From positions 1 to 64,000 of the forward strand of contig NZ_JAAGPD010000022.1 of the NCBI RefSeq assembly GCF_017104565.1: 64,000 bases of DNA. Reading direction: 5' to 3'. The translations under genes and the position numbers were made by a program. The DNA is from Paraburkholderia sp. Tr-20389 (GTDB lineage Bacteria; Pseudomonadota; Gammaproteobacteria; Burkholderiales; Burkholderiaceae). This document shows, piece by piece, positions 46,156 to 55,213 of the stretch (within the stretch, counting starts at the first letter, position 1; every line of letters starts with the position of its first letter). The notes beneath the pieces were generated by a model. The model saw only the letters and a program-made list of their open reading frames with translations. It made no database searches and was not told where the DNA came from.

Positions 46156-47094
46156 ATGTCCCAGCCCTCCTTGCCGCGCCTGGGCTTCATCGGCGCGGGC
46201 CGGATTGCGCGCTGCCTTGCGCCCGGTTTCGCACGCGCCGGATATCCCGTCACGGCCATCGCGAGCCGCACGCCCGAATCGGCACGACGGCTCGCCAGTC
46301 AGATCGAATTCTGCGCCGCGTATGACGACCCTCAGCGGGCCGTCGAGTCGGCGGACATACTCTTTTTAACCGTCCCCGATGACAGCATCGGTACGACAGC
46401 GAACACACTCGCCTTTCCCGCCCGCGCAGCGCCCGGCAAGGAAGCCTGGGCCGTCGTGCATTGCAGCGGTGCGTCGCCCGTCGAACTGCTTGCCCCGGCT
46501 CGGGACCAGGGCGCGTCGATCGGCGGTTTTCATCCACTTTACCTGTTCAGCGGCGATTTGACAGATGTCGATCGAATCGCCGGCTGCTCGGTGACGATCG
46601 AGGCGGACGGCGCGCTCAAGGACGCGCTGGTGGCGCTCGCCGCCGCGCTGCACTGCCATCCGCTGTCGATTCCCGCCGACGGCCGCCTGCTGTATCACGC
46701 GGCAGCGCACTACGCGGCGGGATTCGCGTTATGCAGTCTGGCTGAAAACGTGGCCTTGTGGCGCGAACTCGGGTTCGACGAACATGACGCGTTGCGCGCC
46801 CTGCTGCCGATGATGACGCGCACGCTCGAAACAGCTCACGACCGCGGCCTCGCCAATGCGTTGGCGGGACCGGTTTCACGCGGCGACGTCGGCGTGGTGG
46901 AAAAGCAACTGTCGCTGCTGGAAGGACTGGGCGGCGATCACGGCGCGCTGTTCGGCCTGATGTCGCGCCGGGCGGTTGCACTCGCGCGCCAGCGTACGAC
47001 GCCGCCCGCCGCGATCGATGCGATCGCGGCAGTCGTCGAACAGTCGCTCAGCCGCACGCTCAAAGGCGCAGCGAAAGGTGCAAGCGTGGAGTAA
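46156..47094 (+). CDS. Rossmann-fold / DUF2520 oxidoreductase-like protein
   Basis: A 312-residue protein. The N terminus has a dinucleotide-binding fold (LGFIGAGRIARCLAPGFARA) resembling pyrroline-5-carboxylate reductase and 6-phosphogluconate dehydrogenase types. The middle has VVHCSGASPVELLAPARDQG and IGGFHPLYLFSG; the C-terminal helical DUF2520 domain follows (LLYHAAAHYAAGFALCSLAE, ALAGPVSRGDVGVVEKQLSL). The substrate of this family is not established to my knowledge. The ATG at 46156 has an AGGA-type site. Confidence 0.85.
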   Translation: MSQPSLPRLGFIGAGRIARCLAPGFARAGYPVTAIASRTPESARRLASQIEFCAAYDDPQRAVESADILFLTVPDDSIGTTANTLAFPARAAPGKEAWAVVHCSGASPVELLAPARDQGASIGGFHPLYLFSGDLTDVDRIAGCSVTIEADGALKDALVALAAALHCHPLSIPADGRLLYHAAAHYAAGFALCSLAENVALWRELGFDEHDALRALLPMMTRTLETAHDRGLANALAGPVSRGDVGVVEKQLSLLEGLGGDHGALFGLMSRRAVALARQRTTPPAAIDAIAAVVEQSLSRTLKGAAKGASVE

Positions 47095-47275
47095 GCCGTG
47101 ATAATGTGACGTCCGGCATGAGCGGGGCCATCATGACCACCGTCCGCGACGGGATGGGCGGCAAGGACAGAGTCCCGTCAGCACTGCCGGCCACCACGCG
47201 GGCAACGACACGCAGCGGGCGCATGAGATGCACGGCACCCGCCGGCGCTTCGTGACCAACCGACGAGAACGCACA

Positions 47276-47596
47276 ATGATCAAGGTCAGCATCCTCTATC
47301 CGTATCGAGAAGGCGGACGTTTCGACGTCGACTATTACTGCGGTACGCACATGCCGCTTGCCGCGAAACTGTTTGGCGCGGCGCTGAAGGGCTGGTCGGT
47401 CGACATCGGCATCAACGCCGGGCCGCCGGGCTCGCCGCCGCCGTTCGTCGCGGCGGGTCACTTTCTGTTCGACACGGTCGAGGCGTTTTACGAAGTCTTC
47501 AAACCCGCCAGCGACACATTGCTCGCCGACATTCCCAATTACACGGACGGCGGCAACGGCAAGATCCTGATCAGCGAAGTCAAGGTCGCCGTCTAG
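47276..47596 (+). CDS. EthD-family protein
   Basis: A 106-residue dimeric alpha/beta-barrel protein. IKVSILYPYREGGRFDVDYY and CGTHMPLAAKLFGAALKGW are characteristic, with FVAAGHFLFDTVEAFYEVFK and the final DIPNYTDGGNGKILISEVKV. EthD-like proteins are found in degradation pathways but most have no assigned reaction. It is preceded by no strong ribosome site and stands alone. Confidence 0.85.
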   Translation: MIKVSILYPYREGGRFDVDYYCGTHMPLAAKLFGAALKGWSVDIGINAGPPGSPPPFVAAGHFLFDTVEAFYEVFKPASDTLLADIPNYTDGGNGKILISEVKVAV

Positions 47597-47733
47597 TCCG
47601 GCGATCCGCGCGCAAGCGTGCTGTGGCGAACTGCGCAGTGTCTGTTCTGCGCGCCATAGTGTCAGCCGTCCGCCGGCCTCCCGGCGCCATGCGTCCCGCC
47701 CGCCGGGGCGTTTTCTGAAGGAAAGGATCCACG

Positions 47734-48297
47734 ATGTTCGGCGATATCGCCCGTTTTCTGCTCAATACCATCTTCACGCTGTTCGGCGCGGCGCTGCTGC
47801 TGCGCGCCTGGCTCCAGTTCATCCGCATGCAGCCGTACAACCCGGTGTCGAGCGCCGTCATGCAGGCGACCAACTGGCTCGTGCTGCCTCTGCGCAAGAT
47901 CATTCCGGGCACGCGCGGCATCGATTGGGCGAGTGTCGTCGCGGCGCTGCTCACATCGCTTGTCTACGTCGTGCTGATGGTCGCGATCGTCGGCGTCGAT
48001 CCGCTCGGGCTGATGCCGTCGCTGCTGATCGTCGCGCTGTTGACGGTCGTCAAATGGGCGCTGAACCTGCTGATCTGGCTGACGATCCTGATGGCGCTGC
48101 TGTCGTGGCTCAATCCGCGTTCGCCCGCCATGCCGATCCTGTATCAGCTGACGGCGCCGTTTCTCGACCCGCTGCGCAAGATCATGCCGCGCCTCGGCGG
48201 CATCGATCTGTCGCCGATCCTGCTGTTCGTGATCGTCCAGGTGCTGCTGATGGTCGTGACGCGCGCGGCCGTGTCGCTGACACTGTTCGGCATCTGA
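47734..48297 (+). CDS. YggT-family integral membrane protein
   Basis: A 187-residue protein with two YGGT repeats. The first spans about 1-90 (FLLNTIFTLFGAALLLRAWL, YNPVSSAVMQATNWLVLPLR) and the second about 95-185 (LLIWLTILMALLSWLNPRSP, LTAPFLDPLRKIMPRLGGID). Four membrane segments are expected. YggT proteins are linked with osmotic tolerance and cell division (SepF partner in Gram-positives), but their function here is unknown. GGAAAGGATCC precedes the ATG. Confidence 0.9.
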   Translation: MFGDIARFLLNTIFTLFGAALLLRAWLQFIRMQPYNPVSSAVMQATNWLVLPLRKIIPGTRGIDWASVVAALLTSLVYVVLMVAIVGVDPLGLMPSLLIVALLTVVKWALNLLIWLTILMALLSWLNPRSPAMPILYQLTAPFLDPLRKIMPRLGGIDLSPILLFVIVQVLLMVVTRAAVSLTLFGI

Positions 48298-48376
48298 CAC
48301 GGCTTGCGATGCCGGATGCCCGGCGCCTCCGGCGATTTGCCCAAAGCAGCCGAATCCGCGTAAAATGGCGCGCTCT

Positions 48377-48451
48377 GCGGGCGTCGTATAATGGTTATTA
48401 CCCTAGCTTCCCAAGCTAGAGACGTGGGTTCGATTCCCATCGCCCGCTCCA
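48377..48451 (+). tRNA. tRNA-Gly (anticodon CCC)
   Basis: The molecule opens GCGGGCGTCGTATAATGG and closes CGCCCGC-T-CCA with a 7-bp acceptor stem and encoded CCA. The anticodon stem ctagc..gctag encloses TTCCCAA, giving CCC (reads GGG). GGTTCGATTCC forms the T arm. Confidence 0.97.
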
Positions 48452-48518
48452 ATTTCAGCCGCTCCCTCCGCCGCGCAACGCACGGGCGGAGAAACCAGGC
48501 GGAAAATCCAGCGTGAGA

Positions 48519-48544
48519 GCCGCCTCCCTGAAGGCGGCTTTTTT
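48519..48544 (+). terminator. Terminator of tRNA-Gly
   Basis: Arms gccgcct / aggcggc followed by six T, 68 bp after the tRNA 3' end. Confidence 0.85.
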
Positions 48545-48657
48545 GTAGCGTGTTTCCTGTAGCGTGCTTCTGCGTACCACCGGCCGCGAACACCGAACGA
48601 CGCGCCTCACGCTCTGTCAATTCAGTGATTTCCGCCGCCACTCAAGTCTTCATCACG

Positions 48658-49461
48658 ATGATTCACGATCCGAACGAAGCCGGTCTGCCGCGCGACCTTT
48701 CCCAGCTTACGGGCAACGAAGCGCCGGACAGCGAACCACCTGAATCCGTCGAAACCGCCGACGTCGCAGCGCCGGAAAGCGCACTGCACCTGCGCCGCAT
48801 CCGCAGCTTCGTGACGCGCGCGGGCCGCGTATCGACGGGACAGCGTCGCGCGATGGACGAACTCGGCCCCCGTTTCGTCGTGCCCTATACGCCCGAGCAG
48901 CCGGATTGGGAAACCGTCTTTGGACGCCGCGCGCCGCGCATTCTGGAAATCGGCTTCGGCATGGGCGCGACGACGGCCGAGATCGCGTCGCATCGTCGCG
49001 ACGACGATTTTCTCGGCGTCGAAGTCCACGAGCCGGGCGTCGGCGCGCTGCTCAAGCTGATGGGCGAGCAGAATCTGTCGAACATCCGCATCATCCAGCA
49101 CGACGCCGTTGAAGTGCTCGAAAACATGATCGCGCCGGAGAGTCTGGACGGCGTGCATATCTTCTTCCCCGATCCGTGGCACAAGGCGCGTCATCACAAG
49201 CGCCGCCTGATCCAGCCGAAGTTCGTCGCGCTGCTGGTGTCGCGGATGAAGCCCGGCGCGTACATTCATTGCGCAACCGACTGGCAGAACTATGCGGAAC
49301 AGATGCTCGAAGTGCTCGGCGCGGAAACCGCGCTCGAGAACACCGCCGACGATTACGCGCCGCGTCCCGACTATCGTCCCGTGACGAAGTTCGAGAAGCG
49401 CGGTCTGCGCCTCGGGCACGGCGTGTGGGATCTGATCTACAAGCGTCGTCCGAACAGCTGA
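48658..49461 (+). CDS. trmB: tRNA (guanine-N7-)-methyltransferase
   Basis: A 267-residue SAM-dependent enzyme forming m7G46 in tRNA variable loops. The core begins after a variable, disordered head of about 60 residues: [23 protein letters not shown]-binding [19 protein letters not shown], catalytic/substrate [20 protein letters not shown] and the C-terminal [20 protein letters not shown]. The ATG at 48658 was chosen as the nearest to the conserved head, but no Shine-Dalgarno is visible, so the exact start is uncertain. It follows a tRNA gene. Confidence 0.95.
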   Translation: MIHDPNEAGLPRDLSQLTGNEAPDSEPPESVETADVAAPESALHLRRIRSFVTRAGRVSTGQRRAMDELGPRFVVPYTPEQPDWETVFGRRAPRILEIGFGMGATTAEIASHRRDDDFLGVEVHEPGVGALLKLMGEQNLSNIRIIQHDAVEVLENMIAPESLDGVHIFFPDPWHKARHHKRRLIQPKFVALLVSRMKPGAYIHCATDWQNYAEQMLEVLGAETALENTADDYAPRPDYRPVTKFEKRGLRLGHGVWDLIYKRRPNS

Positions 49462-49484
49462 CGCACGTTTGCTTCAACTGAAAC

Positions 49485-49521
49485 AAAAAAGGCCCGCGAT
49501 TTTCATACCGCGGGCCTTTTT
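49485..49521. terminator. Bidirectional terminator between trmB and uppP
   Basis: Arms ggcccgcg / cgcgggcc flanked by six A on the left and T on the right, serving both converging genes. Confidence 0.88.
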
Positions 49522-49560
49522 CACATTCGGAACGTCGAAACGGGCGAAACGGGCGAAACG

Positions 49561-50397
49561 TCAGTCCGCCCAGCTCAGGCCGCCGCTATAGCCGATCAGC
49601 AGAATCAGCAAGCCGAAGCCGATCCGATACCAGGCGAACGCGCTGAAATCGTGTGCGGCGATGTAGCGCAGCAGCCAGCGCACGCACGCGAACGCACTGA
49701 CGAACGCCGCCAGAAAGCCGATCGAGAAGAGCCCGAGCGCATCGGACGACAGTTCGTGCCAGCCCTTGTGCAGCTCGTAGACGGTCGCGCCGAAGATGAT
49801 GGGTATTGCGAGGAAGAACGAGAACTCGGTCGCAACGCGCCGGTCGAGCCCGAACAGCATGCCGCCGATGATCGTCGAGCCGGAGCGCGACATGCCCGGA
49901 ATCAGCGCGAAGCATTGCGCGAGACCGACCTTGAGCGCGTCGAGCGGACTCAGGTCGTCGATCGAATGGACGCGCGCGCGTACCTCGGGCCGGTTGCGTT
50001 GCCGGGCCTCGACCCAGAGGATCAGCACGCCGCCCACCACCAGCGCAAACGCGACGGGCACGGGCGAGAACAGCACCGCCTTGATCGATTTCTCGAGCAG
50101 CAAGCCCAGCACGATCGCCGGAATCGTCGCGATGATCACGTTCAGCGTGAAGCGCCGCGACTCGATGCGCGTCGCGAGCCCCGCCACGACGTCGATGATG
50201 CGCTGCCGGAATTCCCAGCACACGGCGAGAATCGCGCCGAGCTGGATCACGACGTCGAATGTCTTTTCCTGCGGAACGTCGAAATTCAGCAGACTGCCGG
50301 CCACGATCAGGTGACCCGTGCTCGACACCGGCAAAAATTCAGTCAAGCCTTCCACGACGCCGAGAATCAGCGCCTTCAACGTGATGATCCAGTCCAT
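49561..50397 (-). CDS. uppP: Undecaprenyl-diphosphatase
   Basis: A 278-residue integral membrane phosphatase that recycles the lipid carrier of peptidoglycan synthesis; overproduction gives bacitracin resistance in E. coli (BacA). The active-site motifs are [20 protein letters not shown] (residues about 14-33) and [20 protein letters not shown]. Around eight membrane segments are visible. Start [17 protein letters not shown] is the family standard. Confidence 0.96.
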   Translation of the reverse strand: MDWIITLKALILGVVEGLTEFLPVSSTGHLIVAGSLLNFDVPQEKTFDVVIQLGAILAVCWEFRQRIIDVVAGLATRIESRRFTLNVIIATIPAIVLGLLLEKSIKAVLFSPVPVAFALVVGGVLILWVEARQRNRPEVRARVHSIDDLSPLDALKVGLAQCFALIPGMSRSGSTIIGGMLFGLDRRVATEFSFFLAIPIIFGATVYELHKGWHELSSDALGLFSIGFLAAFVSAFACVRWLLRYIAAHDFSAFAWYRIGFGLLILLIGYSGGLSWAD

Positions 50398-50476
50398 CCG
50401 TGGCCTTTTCGCTTGGAGTTGGTGGGCGATGCGGCCGCGTCAGCAAGGTTGGCGCGGCCGCCCGGCCGCGCATGCG

Positions 50477-51070
50477 TCACTTTTCGACGATCTGCACGCG
50501 TATGCCGTTTGTAAGGACCGTGATTGTACCGGGTTCGTAATTCACTCCGGCAAATTGCAGCTGCTCGGGCTTGAACGTGTAGACGGGATAGTTGGTCAGC
50601 AGCTGGGTCGCGAGCACGGCGGCGGCCGCGTTGATCTGCTGCGTGTAGGCCTGCGCGTTGCCGTCGACGCTGACGTTCTCGACATTCGGCGCGCGCAGCA
50701 CGACCGAACGGCTTTGCGGATCGTATTCGAGCTGGCTCGACAGCGTGAACACGCCGTTCACCGGCTGCTGCAGGAACGGACTGGCGAGTCGCGCGTCGAG
50801 CCGCACCGAGACGCGGTTCGTATCGGGCAACAAGCCAACGACGGGATTGGCCAGCGCGACATCGAACACCTGCGACACCGTGCGCTGATACGGAAACTTG
50901 CGCTGGACCGCATCCTGAACCTGCTTTTGCGAAAACGTGTAGTGATCCGGAATAAACGGAAACGTCGACGTTGCGCACGCGACGAGCGGCGCCGTCACGC
51001 CTGCGGTAACACAGGCGGACAGCGCGGAAATCAGAAAGCGGCGCCGTGCGGGCGCAGCGGATTGGGTCAT
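50477..51070 (-). CDS. DUF1439-type lipoprotein (YceB-like)
   Basis: A 197-residue envelope protein. The N terminus RRRFLISALSACVTAGVT ends in the lipobox LVACA, with a twin-arginine-like RRRFL at its head. Body sequences FSQKQVQDAVQRKFPYQRTV, TNRVSVRLDARLA and GVNYEPGTITVLTNGIRVQI are the DUF1439 pattern. The ATG at 51070 was preferred to that at 51076 because AGGAGA then lies at the normal distance. Function of the family is unknown. Confidence 0.85.
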   Translation of the reverse strand: MTQSAAPARRRFLISALSACVTAGVTAPLVACATSTFPFIPDHYTFSQKQVQDAVQRKFPYQRTVSQVFDVALANPVVGLLPDTNRVSVRLDARLASPFLQQPVNGVFTLSSQLEYDPQSRSVVLRAPNVENVSVDGNAQAYTQQINAAAAVLATQLLTNYPVYTFKPEQLQFAGVNYEPGTITVLTNGIRVQIVEK

Positions 51071-51156
51071 GCACATTCTCCTGTGGCACGGCGGGCGCCG
51101 CGCCGGTATTGCTTTCGATGGGTTGTCGTTCGTGTTTCGGGGCAGACCGCCGGCGA

Positions 51157-51453
51157 TCACGGCCGCGTCTCGGCTTCGAGACGCGTGAGCCAGACCAGCG
51201 CTTCATCGCGCGAGCTGCCGCACATGTCCGCCTGCGGCTGTAGACCCGAACAACAGGCCGGACGTTCCGGCTGACCGAAGATCGCACAGCGCAGATCGTC
51301 GCCGAGTTGCACACAGCGCACGCCGGCTGGCTTGCCGTGCGGCATGCCGGGAATCGGACTGGAAATCGACGGCGCGATGCAGCACGCGCCGCATTTCGGC
51401 CGGCACGCATGATCCGCCGTAGCGGACGAAGTTTGAGACGGATGGAGAGACAC
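51157..51453 (-). CDS. YkgJ-family cysteine-cluster protein
   Basis: A 98-residue protein with eight cysteines in the pattern [54 protein letters not shown], which should bind zinc or an Fe-S cluster. GTG at 51453 ([20 protein letters not shown]) was chosen since AGGAAG lies 7 bases before it and the conserved part follows; the frame remains open upstream. The function of this family is not established. It is divergent from hemN and shares the region carrying the FNR/Anr box. Confidence 0.82.
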   Translation of the reverse strand: MSLHPSQTSSATADHACRPKCGACCIAPSISSPIPGMPHGKPAGVRCVQLGDDLRCAIFGQPERPACCSGLQPQADMCGSSRDEALVWLTRLEAETRP

Positions 51454-51515
51454 GACACACTTCCTGGTACAGGAACACACGAGCACATCAAACGGCGGTG
51501 CAATCCGTCGAAACC

Positions 51516-51529
51516 TTGATGTTGATCAA
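51516..51529. promoter_or_regulatory. FNR/Anr-type box
   Basis: TTGAT-gttg-ATCAA is a perfect match to the FNR/Anr consensus TTGATnnnnATCAA. It lies 184 bp before the hemN start and 63 bp before the cysteine-cluster gene start. Anaerobic activation of hemN by FNR-type regulators is known in other bacteria. Confidence 0.8.
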
Positions 51530-51712
51530 CCGACATTGTGCCATCTAGCGCGTTGCGACCTTTTTACCCAATGTCTCGCGTGCGCGCGCCCTTACACTCG
51601 TTCGAGCTCAACCCACGCTCGCACGGCGACATTCCACTTCAGCCGGGCATCAGAACGAGTCGCATCCGAAGCGGCTTGCGCATCGTCAGGCGGGCGTCTG
51701 GAGACCGATCCG

Positions 51713-53125
51713 ATGAACACCGCTCCTTCCGCCCCATCCTTCCCTTCCGCGGATTCGCTTTTCCGCCCCGACCTGCTCGCTAAGTACAGCGCGAATGGTC
51801 CGCGCTATACGTCGTACCCGACAGCGCTCCAGTTCCGCGACGACTTCTCGCCCGACCACTACCGCCACGCCGCCGCCGACCAAGGCGCAGCCGAGACCGA
51901 TCTCTCCCTGTACTTTCACATTCCGTTTTGCGACACCGTCTGCTTCTATTGCGGTTGCAACAAGGTGGTGACGAAGAACCGCGCGCGCTCGACGCCGTAT
52001 CTCCAACGCCTCAAGCGCGAAATCGCACTGCAGGCCGAACTCTTCGATACGGCGCGCCCCGTGTCGCAACTACATTGGGGTGGCGGCACGCCGACTTTTC
52101 TGTCGCATGACGAAATGACAGAGCTGATGGCAGCGACGCGCGAGCATTTTCTGCTGCGCAGCGATACGGAAGGCGAATTCTCGATCGAAGTCGATCCGCG
52201 CGAGGCGCCGCCGAAAACCATCGTGCATTTGCGCAACCTCGGCTTCAACCGCTTGAGCCTTGGCGTGCAGGACTTCGATCCCGTCGTGCAGCGCGCGATC
52301 AACCGCATCCAGCCGCTCGAAATGACAGCGGGCGTGATGCGCGCCGCGCGCGCAACGGGCTTTCATTCGATCGGCGTCGACCTGATCTACGGTCTGCCGT
52401 ATCAGACGGTGAGCAGCTTCAGCAAGACGCTCGATACGATGCTCGAACTCGCGCCCGACCGCCTTTCCGTGTTCGGCTACGCGCACATGCCGCAACTCTT
52501 CAAGATGCAGCGGCAGATGGACGCGTCCACGCTGCCCTCGCCCGCCGAGCGGCTCGCGATCCTGCAACGGGTCGTCGAGCGGCTGACGGATGCGGGCTAT
52601 GTCTACATCGGCATGGATCACTTCGCGCTGCCAACCGACGAACTCGCACGCGCCCAGGCGCAGCGCACGCTGCATCGCAACTTCCAGGGCTACAGTACGC
52701 GCGCCGAGTGCGATCTGATCGGCTTTGGCGCGTCGTCGATCGGTAAGGTCGGCGACGTGTATGCGCAGAACGCGAAAGACCTGACGGGCTATGCGGCCGC
52801 CATCGACAAGGGCGAACTGGCGATCACGCGCGGCGTTCGCCTGACCGCCGACGACCGGCTGCGGCGTGACATCATCACCCAGCTGATGTGCAACCTGGAG
52901 TTGCGCTTCGACGAATTCGAGGCTGTGTACGGCATCCGCTTCCAGGACGCGTTCGCGCCGGAACTGGAGCGCCTCCGCGCATTCGAGGACGACGGGCTCG
53001 TGAAGATCGGCACCAGGCGGCTCGACGTGCAGGTGGCCGGGCGGATGCTCGTGCGCAATATCGCATTGGTGTTCGACCGCTACTTGGGGCAGCAGTCGAT
53101 GCAGCGCTTTTCCCGGACCGTATAG
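51713..53125 (+). CDS. hemN: Oxygen-independent coproporphyrinogen III oxidase (radical SAM)
   Basis: A 470-residue enzyme decarboxylating coproporphyrinogen III without oxygen. The radical-SAM cluster motif is in FHIPFCDTVCFYCGCNKVVT (CxxxCxxC, followed by a fourth Cys as in HemN). Substrate-binding head NGPRYTSYPTALQF and LSLGVQDFDPVVQRAINRIQ are present, and the HemN C-terminal domain is complete (LMCNLELRFDEFEAVYGIRF). The ATG at 51713 follows GGAGA. True HemN rather than HemW is supported by the N-terminal YTSYPTA motif. Confidence 0.96.
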   Translation: MNTAPSAPSFPSADSLFRPDLLAKYSANGPRYTSYPTALQFRDDFSPDHYRHAAADQGAAETDLSLYFHIPFCDTVCFYCGCNKVVTKNRARSTPYLQRLKREIALQAELFDTARPVSQLHWGGGTPTFLSHDEMTELMAATREHFLLRSDTEGEFSIEVDPREAPPKTIVHLRNLGFNRLSLGVQDFDPVVQRAINRIQPLEMTAGVMRAARATGFHSIGVDLIYGLPYQTVSSFSKTLDTMLELAPDRLSVFGYAHMPQLFKMQRQMDASTLPSPAERLAILQRVVERLTDAGYVYIGMDHFALPTDELARAQAQRTLHRNFQGYSTRAECDLIGFGASSIGKVGDVYAQNAKDLTGYAAAIDKGELAITRGVRLTADDRLRRDIITQLMCNLELRFDEFEAVYGIRFQDAFAPELERLRAFEDDGLVKIGTRRLDVQVAGRMLVRNIALVFDRYLGQQSMQRFSRTV

Positions 53126-53236
53126 CGGTAGCAGCGAACGCGGCGAAAGGGTTCGGCTTGCCCGCGAGCGGGTTTTCGGCCATAATCTCCGTCTTCGCCC
53201 GGCGTCAAGCTGGCGCGAAGTCAGTCTGCAAGACAT

Positions 53237-53321
53237 GCCCAGGTGGTGAAACAGGTAGACGCAGGGGACTCAAAATCCCCCGCCGCAAGGCGTGCCGGTT
53301 CGAGTCCGGCCCTGGGCACCA
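53237..53321 (+). tRNA. tRNA-Leu (anticodon CAA)
   Basis: Opens GCCCAGGTGGTGAAACAGGT and closes CCTGGGC-A-CCA with encoded CCA. The anticodon loop CTCAAAA gives CAA (reads UUG). The variable arm (about cgccgcaaggcg) makes it a class II leucine tRNA. Confidence 0.97.
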
Positions 53322-53439
53322 GAATTCAGCTTCACCGCAGCGTCACCAACCGAACCCGCGTTCATCCATCGGATGCCGCGGGTTTTGTGTTTTCTGGCCG
53401 AAGCCAAATGGCACCCGGCGAATGCGAGCACACACTACA

Positions 53440-53479
53440 AAAAAACAAAAGCCGGATCGACTCACGGCCAATCCGGCTT
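53440..53479 (-). terminator. Terminator of the amino acid permease gene
   Basis: Arms aagccggat / atccggctt; on the minus strand the stem is followed by TTGTTTTTTTG. It is 33 bp past the permease stop codon. Confidence 0.8.
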
Positions 53480-53512
53480 CGCTGCATCAAACGGATCGGA
53501 TCTACACGAGAC

Positions 53513-54910
53513 TCAACGCCCGCCCGCCGCCGCCAACTGATGCGCAGCCGCGCGCCGGCGCTTCACCACATAGCCGATCCACATCACGAAGAGCCATACA
53601 GGCACCAGCAGCACCGACACGTTGAGTCCTGGCGTCAGCGCAAGAATCACGAGAATCAGCGCCATGAACGCCAGACAAATCCAGTTCCCGAGCGGGAACC
53701 ACAGCGACTTGAAGACAAGCTTCTCGCCCTGGGCAAGCATCGCGCGACGCGACTTCAGATGCGTCAGGCTGATCAACGACCAGTTCAGCACCAGCGCAGC
53801 GACGACGAGCGCCATCAGCACGTCGAGCGCCTTCGCGGGGATCAGGTAATTGATGATCACGCAAGCGAACGTCGCGACCGCCGACAGACCGATCGCCATA
53901 TACGGCACACCGCGTCGATCCACCTTCAGCAGCGCGCGCGGCGCATTGCCCTGCTCCGCGAGACCGTAGAGCATGCGGCTATTCGCATAGACACCGCTGT
54001 TGTACACCGAGAGAGCCGCAGTCAACACGACGACGTTAAGAACATTCGCCGTCAGCCCTGCGCCGATCTGCGAAAAGATCATCACGAACGGGCTGCCGCC
54101 CTCCGCGACCTGATTCCACGGATACAGCGACAACAGCACGATCAGCGAGCAGATGTAGAAAATCAGGATCCGGTAGATCACCTGGTTCACGGCCTTCGGA
54201 ATGCTCTTCTGCGGATCGTCGGCTTCGGCAGCCGTGATACCGATCAGCTCCAGCCCGCCGAACGAGAACATGATCACGGCGAGCATCATGAATAGACCGT
54301 TGACGCCATGCGGAAAGAAGCCGCCATGGCTCCACAGGTTCGAGATCGACGCCTGCGGACCGCCGTGGCCGCTCAGCAGCAGGTAGCCGCCGAACAGGAT
54401 CATGCCGATCACGGCCACGACCTTGATGATCGCGAACCAGAACTCGGTCTCGCCGTACGCCTTCACGTTCGCGAGGTTGATCGCGTTGATCGCGACGAAG
54501 CACACGAGCGCCGACAGCCAAGCCGGCACGTCCGGCCACCAGAAGTGCACATAGGTGCCGACAGCCGTCAGTTCGGCCATGCTCACGAGCACGTACAGCA
54601 CCCAGTAGTTCCAGCCCGACAGAAAGCCCGGGAAATCGCCCCAGTACTTGTACGCGAAGTGGCTGAACGAACCCGCGACGGGCTCCTGTGCCACCATTTC
54701 GCCGAGCTGCCGCATGATCAGAAATGCGATGAAGCCGCCGATCGCGTAGCCGAGAATCATCGACGGTCCCGCCGCCTTCAATACCCCCGCGGATCCAAGA
54801 AAGAGGCCCGTGCCGATCGCGCCGCCCAGCGCGATCAGCTGGATATGGCGGTTCTTCAGCCCACGCTTCAGGCCGTCATGCTGCTGTCCGTTGTTCCCTG
54901 CGTTACTCAA
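53513..54910 (-). CDS. APC-family amino acid permease (AroP/ProY/GABA-type)
   Basis: A 465-residue inner-membrane symporter with 12 membrane segments. LKRGLKNRHIQLIALGGAIG at the N terminus and GTGLFLGSAGVLKAAGPSM carry the APC substrate-binding GxG motif. FMMLAVIMFSFGGLELIGIT and the later GVPYMAIGLSAVATFACVII also fit. The start is TTG at 54910 with GGAGTGAG upstream, since the frame is closed just before it. Substrate could be aromatic amino acid, proline or GABA; not decided. Confidence 0.88.
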   Translation of the reverse strand: MSNAGNNGQQHDGLKRGLKNRHIQLIALGGAIGTGLFLGSAGVLKAAGPSMILGYAIGGFIAFLIMRQLGEMVAQEPVAGSFSHFAYKYWGDFPGFLSGWNYWVLYVLVSMAELTAVGTYVHFWWPDVPAWLSALVCFVAINAINLANVKAYGETEFWFAIIKVVAVIGMILFGGYLLLSGHGGPQASISNLWSHGGFFPHGVNGLFMMLAVIMFSFGGLELIGITAAEADDPQKSIPKAVNQVIYRILIFYICSLIVLLSLYPWNQVAEGGSPFVMIFSQIGAGLTANVLNVVVLTAALSVYNSGVYANSRMLYGLAEQGNAPRALLKVDRRGVPYMAIGLSAVATFACVIINYLIPAKALDVLMALVVAALVLNWSLISLTHLKSRRAMLAQGEKLVFKSLWFPLGNWICLAFMALILVILALTPGLNVSVLLVPVWLFVMWIGYVVKRRRAAAHQLAAAGGR

Positions 54911-55213
54911 GATGTCTCACTCCACTTCACTGCATTGCACTCAACCGAAGACGCGCCGCGCAGCGAGTATCCGCGCGGAAAAACCCTAAATTGTACCCTT
55001 CGGCAGCGCGCTCGCCTGCGGTGCTTGCCAGGACGTGGCTCAGGCGGCGTCCGTGCCGCCGCACCCGACGCATCAGTCGAAGCAGGCGCAACGGAATCCC
55101 ACGCACCCGCCAAATCGTCGCGCAACGTGTCCGAAAACTGCGTGTGATTGCGGTTGTCACCCTGGCTTGCGTTCGGTATGTTCGCAGAATCCCGTCCAGC
55201 CGATGGAGTCGCC
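54911..55213. other. 303-bp divergent intergenic region
   Basis: Separates the permease and the alpha/beta hydrolase genes. An in-frame extension of the hydrolase back to 55148 lacks a ribosome site. I see no further feature. Confidence 0.4.
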
